From contig NC_044561.1 in the NCBI RefSeq assembly GCF_007565055.1, forward strand, positions 30,149,483 to 30,213,482: a stretch of 64,000 bases of DNA, in the 5' to 3' direction. A program made the translations under genes and the position numbers. Below are positions 1 to 12,735 of this stretch, piece by piece (position 1 is the stretch's first letter; each line of letters opens with the position of its first letter). The notes beneath the pieces are model-generated. The model saw only the letters and a list, made by a program, of their open reading frames with translations. It searched no databases and was not told the DNA's origin. Origin of the DNA: Rhinopithecus roxellana (lineage: Eukaryota > Chordata > Mammalia > Primates > Cercopithecidae).

Positions 1-854
1 CCTCATAGCCCTGTGAAATCATACTGCATGCCTGACCACCGTAACCCCTCTGGACACGGCTCGTCTGTCCAAGACTATAAAGTACATTAAAAATAGAGGA
101 AAGATAATCTATTTTCTGCTTGTACTATTGTAATTTGATTGTAATGTGCAGTTTTTGATAATAATATGCTGTCTTCTCTTTTCATGCTATTGCAAAGATG
201 TACTAGCCATTACAAATGCTCTCATTCAAGAATGCTGAAGATGGATTTAGTGGCATTAATATCCATCCTGCAAGATGGAACATCTTAGAGTTTGAACAGA
301 GGCCATGTCACTACTCAGTGACATTGTACAGATGGTCGCATGATGACTAGTAATGACTCCTTTCACCATAAATACCAGGGCAAATAGTGATTTTGACAGG
401 CTATGACAGCTGAAACTGGGAGGCAGAAGAAAAAGGGCTTTCAGTTAGAAATCAAATGAATGGCATGATGAATATGCCTGTAGCACAGAAACAGTTCCTA
501 GCATATAGTAGGCACTCCATAGATAGATGTTGATAGAATGAAAAGGGAAGTTAGGCATGCAGATGTCTTACATGAAATCAAGCATCTCAGAAGCCTATCT
601 AAATGGTAACTCTTTTGCCTTTGTTCATTCTTTGATTTGGCAGCTGAGTGAAAGTTGGCTATATCTATTAATAGATTTGGAAGCTTTTTCACTCAGAAAT
701 AGGCAGCCTCAACAGTGGATCAGATACAAACCACGGGCTGGCCTTTATCTAGCTGGAATCAAATCCTAGCTTAGTGGGGAAAAAAGCGAGATAAGGGGGA
801 AAGAGAACATGCTAGAAGACATGTGTGTGAGCACCCTTCCTCCTCTGCCATTTT
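1..854. other. unassigned intergenic spacer
   Basis: AT-rich unique-looking DNA. I see no gene, RNA or confident repeat. By the human spacing, KRTAP13-1 should lie just outside this edge on the other strand; no KAP-like coding is visible inside the window here. Confidence 0.5.
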
Positions 855-1591
855 TGAAATGAGGAAAGTTCCTTTATCCCCCTTGCAGGGCACGTAATAG
901 GGTATGGCTCACTTCTTCCATGCCCCACAGCTCAAACCCCTGGGGGGGACCATGCAGACCAGCAGGTTGTGGGGAGTGGGCTCGGACCTCATGGCGGCAT
1001 CTAGGGTTGAGTGTTTGCAGCTCCCAAAGCCCCACTGGGCATATGTTACAGTCGGCTCTTTCGGCTTAGCTCAGTTAATCAGCTCAGTTAGACCATCTGC
1101 CTTATCACAAGGACAAAAGACTTTCTGTATCTCAGGGTTCTTGCCCTAGTGTACCAGAAAAATCAGATCACGTGTGGGCTTGGAGGATTAGTGCAAGGTT
1201 TTATTGAATGGTGGAAGCAGTTCTCAGCAGATGGATGGGGAGCTAGAAGGGGGTTGGAGTGGGAAGGTGGTTTTCCCCTGGAGTCGGGTGGCTCAGAGGC
1301 TGGGCTCTCTTCTGACAGTCCTCAGCCAAATTTCCCTTGGTGTTCTACAGTTGATGGCCTGCCAGCATCTGTCAGTGTGTTCTTCTGCTGGTGTTGTTCC
1401 GCTTGACGTCCAGCTGCCTTTGTATTTGCCTGATAGGGTCTCGGAGTTTTCATAGGCAGAGGATGGGGACATTGTGAGCCAGGGTGGTCTTGGAAAATGC
1501 AACAGTTGAGCATGAAAATAGGAGTGCCTGTCCTCACTTAGGTCTGCGGGCACAGGCCCTACCCAGCACTTCCCTGCCCCCTTCCCTGTCA
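855..1591 (-). mobile_element. ERV1-type solo LTR, minus strand
   Basis: Read on the minus strand it begins TG near 1591 and ends CA near 855. It carries a polyadenylation signal (CATTCAATAAAA) followed by a U5-like segment. It is clearly homologous to the LTR at 46517-47357: both share the GCAGGGAAGTGCTGGGTAG start region, the CAGCTGGACGTCAAG-type motif and the signal region. I do not recognise the family with certainty; class I (ERV1) is inferred from structure and from the 4-bp target duplication of the other copy. No internal proviral sequence adjoins it, so it is a solo LTR. ORFs crossing it are not genes. Confidence 0.7.
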
Positions 1592-1959
1592 CTTTGAAGA
1601 AGTCTAGCCTCAACCTGATTTTGGATGTCGCCGTTGTCTCCCTGCTTCCCTTCTGTTTAAAGTCTTTGCTGGAGATTGAAGGAATGACAAAATAGCATAA
1701 AGAAGGCAACTCCGTATTTACTCAGCGTTTCTTCATCTAACCTCTGGAAGGTATCATAGGATTGGGTGAGATTTCTGTTCATGAACTCCCTTTATTCCTG
1801 AAGGGAAAACAAACAAACAAACAGTTATGGATAAGGAAGATGTAGATAGGAGAGTAGGAAAAAAAGGAAACAAAAGGGGGAGGTTATTGCAAGTTGCTTC
1901 CACATTTTCAGAGCTCTAGAAGTAGATGATATTTGAGGTTCCTCTGTGTCCTAGGATTG

Positions 1960-1961
<2 letters not shown>
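1592..1961. other. unassigned spacer
   Basis: No gene seen. Contains a short (AAAC)n run near 1808-1822. Confidence 0.4.
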
Positions 1962-1993
<32 letters not shown>

Positions 1994-2276
1994 GAGGTGT
2001 AGTTTCACTCCTGTTGCCCAGACTGGAGTGCAATGCCACGATCTTGGCTCACTGCAACCCCTGCCTACCGGGTTCAAGCAATTCTCCGCCTCAGCCTCCC
2101 AAGTAGCTGAGATTACAGGTGCCCGCCACCATACCTGGCTAATTTTTGTATTTTTAGTAGAGACAGGGTTTCACCATGTTGACCAGGCTGGTCTCAAATT
2201 CCTGACCTCAGATGATCCACCCGCTTTGGCCTACCAAAGTGCTGGGATTATAGACATGAGCCATTGTGCCCTGCCT
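1962..2276 (-). mobile_element. Alu (AluS-like), minus strand
   Basis: Poly(T) at about 1964-1993 is followed by the inverted Alu body (GAGGTGTAGTTTCACTCCTG, later GTGCTGGGATTA). Minus orientation. Translations across it are typical Alu ORFs. Confidence 0.9.
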
Positions 2277-2904
2277 GGCTTGTGCACTCTCTAAAGAAAA
2301 GAAAGCAAAATCAAGTGAAGAGTCCTAGATAGGACCTTTAATCCTTCTCAGTTGGCTGAGCTCTGTGGTAGGTGGATGATTAGAGACACGGACATGGTAG
2401 AGGTAAAGTACCCCAGTATTTCTTGGGAACAACTGGAGAGAGCCCCTATGTTTGAAAAACCTCCAAAGTTCTTGTTTTGCTTTTCTCCCTTATTAGTATT
2501 ATAAACTGCTTACCTCCCTTTGTTCATTTTCCATTTCAGTGCTGAAATCCTATGATGCTAAGATTTGGTTGTGGCAATATCGCTGGTGCCCAGAGAGTAT
2601 TCCTTTGCAATTTCTGTCCCATATTCCAAGTGGATTGAGGCTTTCATGAAGGTGGTTAAAGAGCTTTAGGATGTAGTTGAGCCTAATTATTCCTGGGGAA
2701 GTGTTATACACAGAGTTCCTTCTTTTTTTTTTTCATTATTTTCCTTGATACTAAATTTTTCACCTACCGTCATTCCTGGATTTGATTTATTTTTAAAGAC
2801 TTGGGATTTAAAACAAGGGACAAATAAGGTAATCTCAGGTCATTGTGGAATGGAATATATTTGACCACTCAGAATCTTAAACCTTGATGATTTTAAGAAA
2901 TGCT
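2277..2904. other. unassigned spacer
   Basis: No gene or confident repeat seen. Confidence 0.4.
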
Positions 2905-3245
2905 GTTCAAAATATAGATGTCAGAATCCCACCAGCTCAGAGAGTAGTTCTAGGGTGGGGGTCTGCCATTGCAATTGTGGGACAATGAAATGTAGAAGCT
3001 CAGCATGCATTGTGCTGTCAGAACACTTTGCCGGCAAACCCTGATTCTGCCCTTTCCAGTACTGCTTCACTTTGCTCATTCTGTGGTTGTGAAAATGAAC
3101 TGGGATAATATAAATAGATAAATAGAGATACTGAAACATAAATAACCAGAGTACTGCCAGCTGGGTAGTAAATCGCTGCTGAAATAACAAAGCAAACCCT
3201 TGCCAGGTGATGCTGAGGTATCAGATTTGAGAACCACAGCTGGAA
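2905..3245. mobile_element. possible hAT-type (MER20/MER58-like) DNA transposon relic
   Basis: The right end reads GCCAGGTGATGCTGAGGTAT followed by TTTGAGAACCACAG, and the left end has TCAGAATCCCACCAG. Both resemble the ends of small hAT-Charlie MITE families. The centre does not match what I remember, so this may be interrupted or mis-assigned. Confidence 0.35.
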
Positions 3246-3396
3246 ATAGTTTTAAGTATGTTTTTGTGCTTCAAGTCATTCTTTGGCTTAAGAACAAAAT
3301 GTTCAGGATTAAATGAGAAATTTGGAATTTCAAACTCGGTACTTATTTCAAAATAAAAACATAACACCTGCAACACAGTGTTGAAAGCACTGTTTT
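3246..3396. other. spacer with Alu target-site copy
   Basis: The last 14 bases (3383-3396, GAAAGCACTGTTTT) are the left target-site duplication of the next Alu. Confidence 0.7.
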
Positions 3397-3716
3397 TTTT
3401 TGTTTGTTTTTTTTTTGTTTTTTGTTTTTTTTTGAGACGGAGTCTTGCTCTGCCGCCCAGGCTGGAGTGCAGTGGCCGGCTCTCAGCTCACTGCAAGCTC
3501 CGCCTCCCGGGTTCACGCCATTCTCCTGTCTCAGCCTCCCGAGCAGCTGGGACTACAGGCGCCCGCCTCGTCGCCCGGCTAGTTTTTTGTATTTTTTTAG
3601 TAGAGACGGGGTTTCACCGTATTAGCCAGGATGGTCTCGATCTCCTGACCTCATGATCCGCCCGTCTCGGCCTCCCAAAGTGCTGGGATTACAGGCTTGA
3701 GCCACCGCGCCCGGCC
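3397..3716 (-). mobile_element. AluY of Old World monkey type, minus strand
   Basis: Near-consensus Alu in minus orientation. Exact 14-bp target-site duplications GAAAGCACTGTTTT lie at 3383-3396 and 3717-3730. It has CAGTGGCCGGCTCTCAGCTC, a CTCGTCGCCCGGCTAG segment and a GGCTTGAGCCACCGCGCC end. These variants recall the young monkey-specific AluY subfamilies rather than human AluY. It is young because little sequence decay is visible and the TSD is perfect. Confidence 0.88.
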
Positions 3717-3730
3717 GAAAGCACTGTTTT

Positions 3731-4988
3731 AAATCTTTATGGAACCAGTCAGCTTTTCAGAAATCAGTGATCAATGACCTAACGATACAATTTAGTTTCA
3801 TGTCCCTATGGTGTGTTTCTTCTTCATTTACCCTTCTCCTCTAATTTGTCTTATTCTTTTTATTTCCATCAATCTTTTTTTTACTTTATCCCTGTTCCAT
3901 TCTCTATATTTTTCCTTTCTTTATGCTTATTTTAAGCACTCCTTTTCTTGGTTTGGTTTTCTAAACTGGGAATAATTTCAAACTGAGGAAGTGTTTCTTT
4001 TTGTTCCGTCCATTAAATAGCATTGCTTTTCTATTTATTGGTTGAATAAAGTTGACTCTCCTCTACGTTTGTTTCCAAAAGTAGTTGAGCATTTTTATTC
4101 ATTTCTCTTAAAATGTTCTGAATCTAATTGGTTTTATTGGTGCTTTATTTAATTTTACACTATAAATCATTGAAAACTTTCCAGGTTCTAGTTTACATTT
4201 TAAAATCTCGGCATTATAATGCCTCTTTAATTGAATATTCTCAAATGGTAAACAATTCCAAGATGATTTGCAACAATGGCCCTAATGAAACTTTTTTACA
4301 ACCATACACATCTGGCCTCCAGAGCTATTAGTCTATTGGTACGTTAGGACACCCTAGCTTTGTACAATACCCCATCTTAATTTACCAGACTGGAAGAACC
4401 TGGAAGATGAGGACAAAGTCTATTCCTCAATTACTGACTTGCAATGGACTTTCAGTAATGTTTATTAAAAAGATGAATACAAGTATTTTTATTGTGAACC
4501 TTATTTTATTTGTTGACAACAGAAAATATATGATTATAATTTCATAAATTATGAGATTTTGCTGCCTGATTCCTTAGAAAACAGACATAAAGGGCATGGC
4601 ATCTGGTCACCATGAGATGGCAGGAAATGGGAGGTGGCAGGGGGCCCTGCCAGGTTGCATGGTAATTATTGGCAATGAAAATAGCCACCATCATCCTTAA
4701 AATAAGAAAGGAATGATCTGTGTCTCTTAAGCACATGAATAAAACATATTCAGCCATGTCTGCAGGGGCAAATCAATTTTATTTTAATTAGATAACTAAT
4801 TAGTGAAACTGCAAAGGACTTTTTGAATACCAGGATGTTTTCTCCCTACACCAGTGGTCAAGGGTATATAAAGTTCTTTAGGAGAAAATTTGTTAGAGTT
4901 CCTTATTTAAACGTAAGGAAAACTGAAGTCAGGAAACAATATCTAATTGAAATTCTATAGTATGCGTTTTTTTGTTTTTTTACTTTTA
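3731..4988. other. unassigned AT-rich spacer
   Basis: No gene seen. Short ORFs here lack family resemblance. Confidence 0.4.
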
Positions 4989-5455
4989 GTGATGGCCTGT
5001 CTCCTGTTACGTGAGTTGAATTTTGTCCTCCCATGAGAGTTGTATTTTAAAGTGTTAACCCCCTGCACCTCAGAACATAACCTTATTTGGTGATAGAGCC
5101 TTCATAGAGACAGGCAAGTGAAAGTGAGGTCGCTGGGGTGGGCCCAATTCATTCATATAGCTAGTGTCTACATATAAAGGGGAAATGCAGAGGCAGAGAC
5201 AGACACGCACAGAGGGAAGATAACGTGAAGAGACACAGGGAGAAGACCATTCAGGACCATTTAGGGAGATGGCCATTTGGTGAGAAGTATCCAAGAAAGA
5301 GGCCTAGAACAGATGCTTTCCTCACACCCCTGAGAAAGACCCACCTGCCAATACCTTCATCTCAGCCTTCCAGCCTCCAGGACTGGAAGACAACACATTC
5401 CTACTAAGTCACTAAATTTGTGGTACTTTGTAATGGGAGCCCAAGCAGACTTATA
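4989..5455 (+). mobile_element. MLT1-type MaLR LTR, plus strand
   Basis: Shows the MLT1 pattern in order: TTGAATTTTGTCCTCCCATG, AACCTTATTTGG, GTGGGCCCAATTC, GAAGAGACACAGGGAGAAGA, CTTCCAGCCTCCAG and TTTGTGGTACTTTGTAATGG near the 3' end. This is an ancient, degenerate solo LTR. Confidence 0.7.
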
Positions 5456-8400
5456 TATCCACCATCTGTCAAACGGAATTCCTCCCAACTCAGGAATTGA
5501 GTGGCCACAGGGACCTCCTTCACTCAGTGTCTACCATGTTTCTCCTGGTCAGCAAAGAACATGCCAGCCATCCTTTGCCCTCTTATGGACACCTTTCATC
5601 AGCCTGTCCAGAGGACTGGGCTTTGAGCATTGGGCTGTGGACTCTGCAGTTTTCAGCCTCTGTGGATGTGGGACCTCCCTTGACGCAGATGATGGACTGG
5701 GTTTCTGTCACACTCATAATTGCTCCTCCAGGAGAAGTCAGTCACCTTATTCCCCAATCAATTTGTGGTCACAGGTCTAAAGAGCAGCATGTTGCCTTTC
5801 TAGAATCTCATAAATTTTTCCCTAACTTTATTACTAAAGAGATTCTAGATTTCCTAACTCATAAACTGCTTATTCATTTCCAAAAAATGAGGTCTTCAAA
5901 AGCCATCTTCAAGAACTTAGCTGAAGCTTTTTAATATACCAGTGACCTATGCTACAGCTAGAAATCTGCAAGTTGTTACTCCTGAAAGTATCTCTCTTCT
6001 CCCTCTTTCATTATCTCCCTTCTCTCTCCTCTTTCCCCTCTCTGCCTCTTCCTTTCTTGGAATACATTTTATGTTTCATATTTTCTAGATCCTCTTTTTT
6101 TGAAAGTGTCTCCCCAAAATAGAAATATTCCAGCTTCTTTAAAATCATCCTCCGAAGTTAACACAGAAATCAGGTTTTTGTTTTTACTTAGTTTTTTTGT
6201 GTTTGATATGCTTCTAGTAAGTTTCCTCTGGCATGAAAATCCACTGGTCCTCTTTGGGAAGCCCATTTAACTGTAAGATATAGCACCTCTGGAGACTATT
6301 CAAGGCAAGGGCCCAGATATTGAAATCACTGCAATAGCTGCATTCTTAATTAGCTCTCCTATTTAATTTATTTTCTTCTCTTGGTCTCTATCCAAACATG
6401 GAGCCACAAAAAGATATTTTTTTAAGTCTGAATAGTGATTAGCTTTCCTCCATCCCTTGTGTGATAAATCAAAGAGTATAACTTAAGAAATGTGTTGAGA
6501 AAAGTTCTTTCTTCTGTGCTAGCTGTTCCACTGGAGACCTAAGTGTTATCTCAAATAAGCAGAATCCAAATTCATCCTAAAGTTAGAATACAGTTATTGC
6601 CATCCTGAAATAGATTTCAGCCTCCTGAAAGAGTCAAAATTTAGGACAATGTGAGAGAGGATTTTATACTAATAACTTAGACCGCTGTGAACTCATAAAC
6701 TTCATTTTTTTCCTTCATTTATGCATTTATATGTCAACTCAGCTGTTCAAAATGAATAATGCCTATTATGCTTTAAAAATCTCATACTTAGAAGAGTAAA
6801 TGAAATAGATTAAGTGAATGAATGAAATGAATGAAATTTGCAGTAAGACAAACCTAAACTTGAGCATAATTCTATCATTTGTGAGAGGTGACCTTAAAGT
6901 TACTAAGATTTGTTGGTCTCTGTTTCAACACCTAGAAAATGTGAATGGTAATAATATATATTTCTTTGGAGAAGTAAATGAGACTACATATGTACAATTC
7001 CTGCTAGGGCCATTGGACGCATGTTGGTTCCGCTACTTTCCAACCCTTCCATCTAGCTGCCACATTGCTCTGTATCTCTGTTTTCATCTCTCTGTATCCA
7101 GGAAGTCCTCTTGGACTAAACTTCCTCAACTTCTTAATGTCGTGTCTGTGATTTCTCCTCTATGGGCTTACTTTTTTATTTTTCATAGTCCTGGTCTTGT
7201 CTTTTTAGAGTTTTTATGCTCATGTCTACCTTCCTATGGCATCTAAACTAGAAATTACCATGAAATGATAAGAAGGGTCAACTTTCAGAAAAGTGTGATG
7301 AAATTGACAAATATATTTGAACCAATGGGATTTGTCAGAGAAAAGTTAGAAAAAACTTCATGGAGGAAACATGTTTTGAGGCGGATTTTCAAGTTCAACT
7401 CTTTGGAGTTCAGTTGAATTGAGAGAGTCAGGAAAGATCAAAGACTTTCTAAGAGGTTATGATATCAGGGTGAAAGCGTTTTTGTCATTTCTTTAAGGGG
7501 ACATAGAATATTTTTTCTATCCAGGAAGTCTAGGGTGGTGGCATACAGCTGCAGTAGATCTCAGTTATTGAGTAAATCATGCCTAGACATCAATCTAATT
7601 AAAATTTATTTTCACCAGAATTGAAAAACTGGAGCCAAAACAGATCACTAAACATGCTTTAACCCCTAAATATTTTAGTATTTCCCACTTTACTCATGTA
7701 ATATTTCTTTATTCTTTACCCGGCTGCCTTCAATCCTTCATTCTCCATCCACCCAACCATCATCTCCCATCTTTTGTGTTACTGAGCAGTACATGCAAAG
7801 GTTAAGAGGAGAGACTCAAGGAAAACTATAACACTACATAATTTCTGCTATTGTAGCTCATCTGTAAGAAGGATATAAAAATTATTACAGATTTACTATG
7901 AGTTAAATACTGTAACTTATGTGCCATAAATAATGCTTAGAACAATGCCTGGCTAAATACTTTAAATGCACATAAAATGTTTTTAAATGTTATCTACTAT
8001 TTGTTTTTATAACTGAGATTCCTCATTGTGTTCCTAAATTAAGCATTAGACCCTCTGATCCATTTTGCCTGATTTTTTTTAAATAAAGAACTAGGAATGC
8101 TTTTAGGTATGTTTCTAGCTCCAGAGAACTCTCTGGAGTTTCACACCACTAGAATGAGTTAATTTTTGTTAGTTCAGTGATATCATAGTCAAGATACTAA
8201 TGTTCACAAATGCAGTGAATTAAATTCATATACTGTAGCACAGTTCACAAAATCTTTAAGTGAACAAATACATCTTAACAAATGTGGTTTTCTATAACAT
8301 GGATTACATCACATGTTCCAAAGTGAAGAGTTCTCAAAACTATTATAGTAAATATATCAAAATATAGAAAATCAGTTTACACGTTTTGGTAAATGAATTT

Positions 8401-8833
8401 AGACAGAGCCTCGCCACTATGATGAGGTGTAGAGTATTTCATACACTTAGCTTACATTTAGTAGCACTGTTTTATATATATTTTCTAATATTTTTTCTAA
8501 TCCATATAAATAAGACTAATGTCTTTCTCTGATGGTGTTTTACCTTTTCAAAGACCTGAATTAAGAGCTTCTTATTTTTTTCCCTTCTTGGTGCCGTCAA
8601 TATATTAAAGCTTATGATTTTAAATATAGCTTAATCTTGGATGAATGATATTAAAATATCTACAAGTTCCATATTATTAACTTCATTGAAACAAAATGAA
8701 GACATGATAAATCAGCAAAAGGAGTAAATACTAGAATGACAAATAATTATCTTTCTGATGAAATAACTGTTTGCTAATACTTTAATGCCTGATTTGCTGA
8801 CACTGATTAAAGCCATAATGAATAACCACTCAC
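5456..8833. other. long unassigned spacer
   Basis: No supported gene. A pyrimidine-rich stretch lies at about 5990-6060. A 145-codon open frame at 5497-5934 was considered and rejected. The rest is AT-rich single-copy-looking DNA that may hold old repeats I cannot name. Confidence 0.4.
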
Positions 8834-9312
8834 AATGGTTACCTTTAGTGTGTCAGCTTGGCAAGGCTATGGTACCCAGTAGTTTGTCAAACACCAGTGT
8901 AGATGTTGTTGTGAAGGTATTTTTTAAGTGTGACTAACATTTAAAACAGTAAACTTTGAGGAAAGCAGATAGCCCTTCATAATAGGGGGGTATACCTCCC
9001 CCTAAGAATAAAGACTGAGGATTCCTGAGGAAGAAGGGATTCTCAAGACTGCAACATAGAAACTCTGCCTGAGTTTCCCACTTACAGCACTGTGAATTCA
9101 GACTCAAGACTGTGTCATCAACTTTTACTAACTCTTACCTGAATTTCCAGCCTGCTGGCCTAATTTGCAGATTTTAGGGTTGTCAGCCCCCACAGTTGCA
9201 TGAATGAGTTCCTTAAAATAAATATCTCTCTTTCTTTGTACATAAACACACATATTACACACACACACACCCTGTTGGTTCTGTTTCTTTGGAGGACCCT
9301 GACTAAAACCCT
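8834..9312 (+). mobile_element. ERVL LTR (MLT2/LTR16/LTR33-like), plus strand
   Basis: Begins with GTGTCAGCTTGGCAAGGC. Ends with TTCCTTAAAATAAATATCTC, a CA-rich microsatellite, then TTGGTTCTGTTTCTTTGGAG and GACCCTGACTAAAAC. This head and tail are typical of ERVL-class LTRs. Old and degenerate; the exact subfamily is not assignable by eye. A small palindrome of G6 and C5 runs sits at 8984-9003. Confidence 0.6.
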
Positions 9313-10599
9313 TTGCAAGAAATAGCTGACTTTTTCACTATTAATTATCAATATCTGTTCACCAGTTGATCATGTGTTTCTTGAATCTCACTGCAACTTT
9401 ACAGGGTAGGACAACCTAGCAAAAAACAAAACTAAACAACAGTGTAGTCATATGGAAACTCATTGTGGAAACTGAATTATAAGAACTTGATTTTCACCTT
9501 CAAGTCACAGAATTCTGCAATTGTTAGGACTTAAAGCAGCCATCCAGTCCTACCTCTGGCATATGTAAGAGCTAAAATAACTTGCTGTAATTCAGTGTTG
9601 TTTCCATTTTAATACACGAAAACTCATCTCTATTAATGTAAGAGATCAGACATAATAATCAGTGGTTTCTGACACTAACATTTACTTGGTAGGTTTAGTA
9701 ACATCTAATTCTTATGTCTTATGTTAAATATGTCTGTGCTTTGCTCAGTTCCCAATGAGACTCTGTTTCTGTTATGCTATAGTGCTGAATTAGAGTGAAC
9801 ACACAAGCAAAAAGCAAGGAACATAGAAGTTCACTATGTTACTGACTCCCTCTCTAGCCCTATAAATTTTTCTTTTTTTGCTAGATTATGTGCATCTTTG
9901 ACAATTTTCAAGATGGAGAGAGATTTGAATACTAAGTTTTGAAAACAGAAGAGAAGTTGAATATTTCCCAATCTTCTTAGAAGAATCTGTAGTGCTTATA
10001 AACTGAAAAGCAAACTGACAAAGATTGAGGATGTCTACTAGCCTACATCAGTTAAGTGGTCCATCTAGCACTCAGGTCACAAACTTCACAAGTGCAAGGA
10101 GAAAAACATGTCACCATATTCTGTCACCTCAGTAACACACTGCCAAGGAAGACACTGAGATCAAGTCAGGTAGGGAAGTGGTCATGCATGTCCATGCAAA
10201 ATGGTGGAGAGAAGGGAACTACAGCATCTGTCCAAATGGAACATGTATTATAATTGGAGGCTATGAAGAATCATGTTATTCAAAAGGTGTTTGGTTTCTT
10301 TAACATATTTTTAATAAAGATACATGATAATATTTTATTCACATGAACTGTACAATAGGACAAGTATAGTCCTGTGGCAGAAATTATTAACATAGAAACA
10401 AAACAAAATAGGGTGAAATAATAAATATGACATTGTTGCTTTCATCTCTTCTTGGTTCAGTTTATATCCAAGAAAATATAAATGAACTTGCCTTACTTTC
10501 TGGCCAGGGTGCCACTAGCAATGGCTTATGTTATTCCTATGGTTGAAAGACAGGTTGTCACTATTTCTGATATGTCTATCAATCAAGCAGACTGATATA
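9313..10599. other. unassigned spacer
   Basis: No gene seen. The right part may be an older segment of the L1 that becomes recognisable near 10600. Confidence 0.35.
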
Positions 10600-10782
10600 A
10601 CCACTGTTGCTGGATCCTGAGATCACTTACAGCAATACCACAGATTAAATGAAAAAATTTCTTAACAGGCAAAAACTAACAGAGCTCACTCAAAAATACC
10701 TGGACAGCCTGACTAGCCCTGGATCTATAAAATAAGTTAAATCAAGAGTAAAAAAATTCTAACACTGAAAATTCCAAGATAA
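10600..10782 (+). mobile_element. L1 ORF2 fragment, segment 1 (plus strand)
   Basis: Degenerate L1 ORF2 sequence (ACCTGGACAGCCTGACTAGC, AAAATTCCAAGATAAGATGG). It continues after the THE1 insertion at 13649 with GATGGTTTCAATGG. The split falls where L1 consensus reads a continuous CCAGATGGTTTCAC-type motif. No functional coding. Confidence 0.7.
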
Positions 10783-10787
10783 GATGG

Positions 10788-11149
10788 TGTATTAGACTGT
10801 TTTCATGCTTCTCATAACGACATACCTGAGATTGGGTAATTTATAAAGAAAAAGAGGTTTAATGGACTCATAGTTCCAAGTGGCTGGGGAGTCCTCACAA
10901 TCATGGTGGAAGGTAAAAGGCATGTTTTACATGGAGGCAGGTGAGAGAGAGTGAGAGACAAGTAAAAAGGAAAACCCCTTATAAAACCATCAGATCTCCT
11001 GATACTTATTTAATACCATGAGAACAGTATGGGGGAAACCATCCCCATGATTCAATTATCTCTCACTGGGTCCCTTTCACAATACATGGGAATTATGGGA
11101 GCTATAATTCAAGATGATATTTTGGTGGGAACACAGCCAAACCACATTA
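10788..11149 (-). repeat. 3' LTR of THE1/MST provirus 1
   Basis: MaLR LTR read in reverse: TGTATTAGACTG at the left, ACTGGGTCCC in the body. The flanking 5-bp target duplication GATGG is at 10783-10787, matched at 13644-13648. About 362 bp, the usual THE1/MST LTR size. Confidence 0.85.
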
Positions 11150-12124
11150 TTTTATCCGTGGCCCCTCCCAAATCTCATGTCTTCACATTTCAAAACCAAT
11201 CATGCCTTCCCAACAGTTCCCCAAAGTCTTAACTCATTTCAGCATTAACTCAAAAGTCCACAGTCCAAAGTCTCATCTGAGACAATGCAGATCCCTTATG
11301 CCTATGAGCCTGTAAAATCAAAAGCAAGTTAGTTACTTCCTAGATACAGTGGGGGTACAAGCATTGAGTAAATACAGCTTTTCCAAATGGGAGACATTGT
11401 CCCAAACAAAGAAGCTATAGGCCCTGTGCAAGTCTGAAATCCAGCAGGGCAGTCAAATCTTAAAGCTCCAAAATGATCTCCTTTAATTCCATGTCTCACA
11501 TCCAGGTCACACTGATGCAAGAGGTGGGTTCCCATGGTCTTGCACAGCTCTGTCCCTGTGGCTTTGCAGGGTACAGCACACCCTCCTCACTGGTTTCACA
11601 GGCTGGGGTTGACTGTCTGTGGCTTTTCCAGGCACATCATGCTAGGTGTTGGTGGATCTACCATTCTGGGGTTGGAGGACAGTGGCTCTCCTCTCACAGC
11701 TCCACTAGGCAGTGCCCCAGTGGAGACTCTGTGTGGGGACTCACACCCACGTTTCCCTTCTGCACTGCTGTAGCAGAGGTTCTTCATGAGGGCTCCACCC
11801 CTGCACCACACCTCTGCCTGGCATCCTCTGAAATCAAGGTGAAGGCTCCCAAACCTCAATTCTTGACTTCTGCATACCCACAAGCTCAATACCACTTGGA
11901 AGCTCCCAAGGCTTGGGGTTTGCACCCTCTGAAGCCATACCCTGAGCTGTACCTTGGCTTCTTTTAGCCATGGGTGGAGTAGCTAGGACACAGGGCACCA
12001 GTTCCCTTGACTGCACAGAGCAGGGGACCCTGGACCTGGCCCATGAAAACATGTTCCCTTTCTTGGCCTCTGGCCCTGTGATGGGAGGGTCTGCCTCAAA
12101 GGTCTCTGACATACCCTGGAGACA

Positions 12125-12735
12125 TTTTCCCCATTGTCTTGATGTGATGGTTAATACTGATTGTCAACTTGATTGAGTTGAAGGAGGCAACATGTTGATC
12201 CTGGGTGTGTCTGTGAGGGTGTTGCCTAAGGAGATTAACATTTGAGTCAGTGGGATGGAAAGGCAGACCCACCCTTAATCTGGGTGGGCACTATCTAATC
12301 AGCTGCCAGCTCAGCTATAATATAAAGCAGGCAGAAAAAAATGAAAAGACTAGACTGGCCTAGACTCCCAGCCTACATCTTTCTCCCATGCTGAATGCTT
12401 CCTTCCCTCGAACGTCATACTCCAGGCTCTTCAGTTTTGGGACTCGAACTGGCTTTCCTTGTTCCTCAGCTTGCAGATGGCCTATGGTGGGACCTTTGAT
12501 CATGTGAGTTAATACTTAATAAACTCCCATATTTTATATATATATGTATATACACATATATATATATTATATACACATATATATAAAATACGGGAGTTTA
12601 TTATATATATACACATATATATAAAATATTATATATATACAAGATGATATTTTGGTGGGAACACAGACATATATACATATGTGTCTCCTATTAATTCTGT
12701 CCCTCTGGAGAACCCTGACTAATAAACTTGGTGAT
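12125..12735 (+). mobile_element. HERV-L-type (MLT2A-like) solo LTR inside provirus 1
   Basis: Starts GTGATGGTTAATACTGATTG and has GGTGTGTCTGTGAGGGTGTT and TCAGCTTGCAGATGGCC. Ends CTGTCCCTCTGGAGAACCCT then GACTAATAAAC, a typical HERV-L LTR head and tail. Its normally short AT segment before the end is replaced by a roughly 150-bp AT-rich, rearranged stretch (see findings). Confidence 0.75.
12518..12602. repeat. inverted repeat (25-bp arms) in AT-rich tract
   Basis: Arms 12518-12542 and 12578-12602 are reverse complements with one mismatch. Each contains AATAAACTCCC or its complement. The loop is AT/CA-rich. Confidence 0.9.

Noticed and set aside
1293..1709. 138-codon minus-strand frame
   Set aside because: Lies mostly in the ERV1-type LTR; no retroviral protein motif and LTRs of this kind do not encode proteins.
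5497..5934. 145-codon open frame on the plus strand
   Set aside because: No family resemblance, no promoter or splice context, average composition for chance frames; it follows an MLT1 LTR and may be old MaLR internal sequence.
11473..11967. 164-codon plus-strand frame
   Set aside because: Antisense to THE1/MST internal sequence; chance frame.
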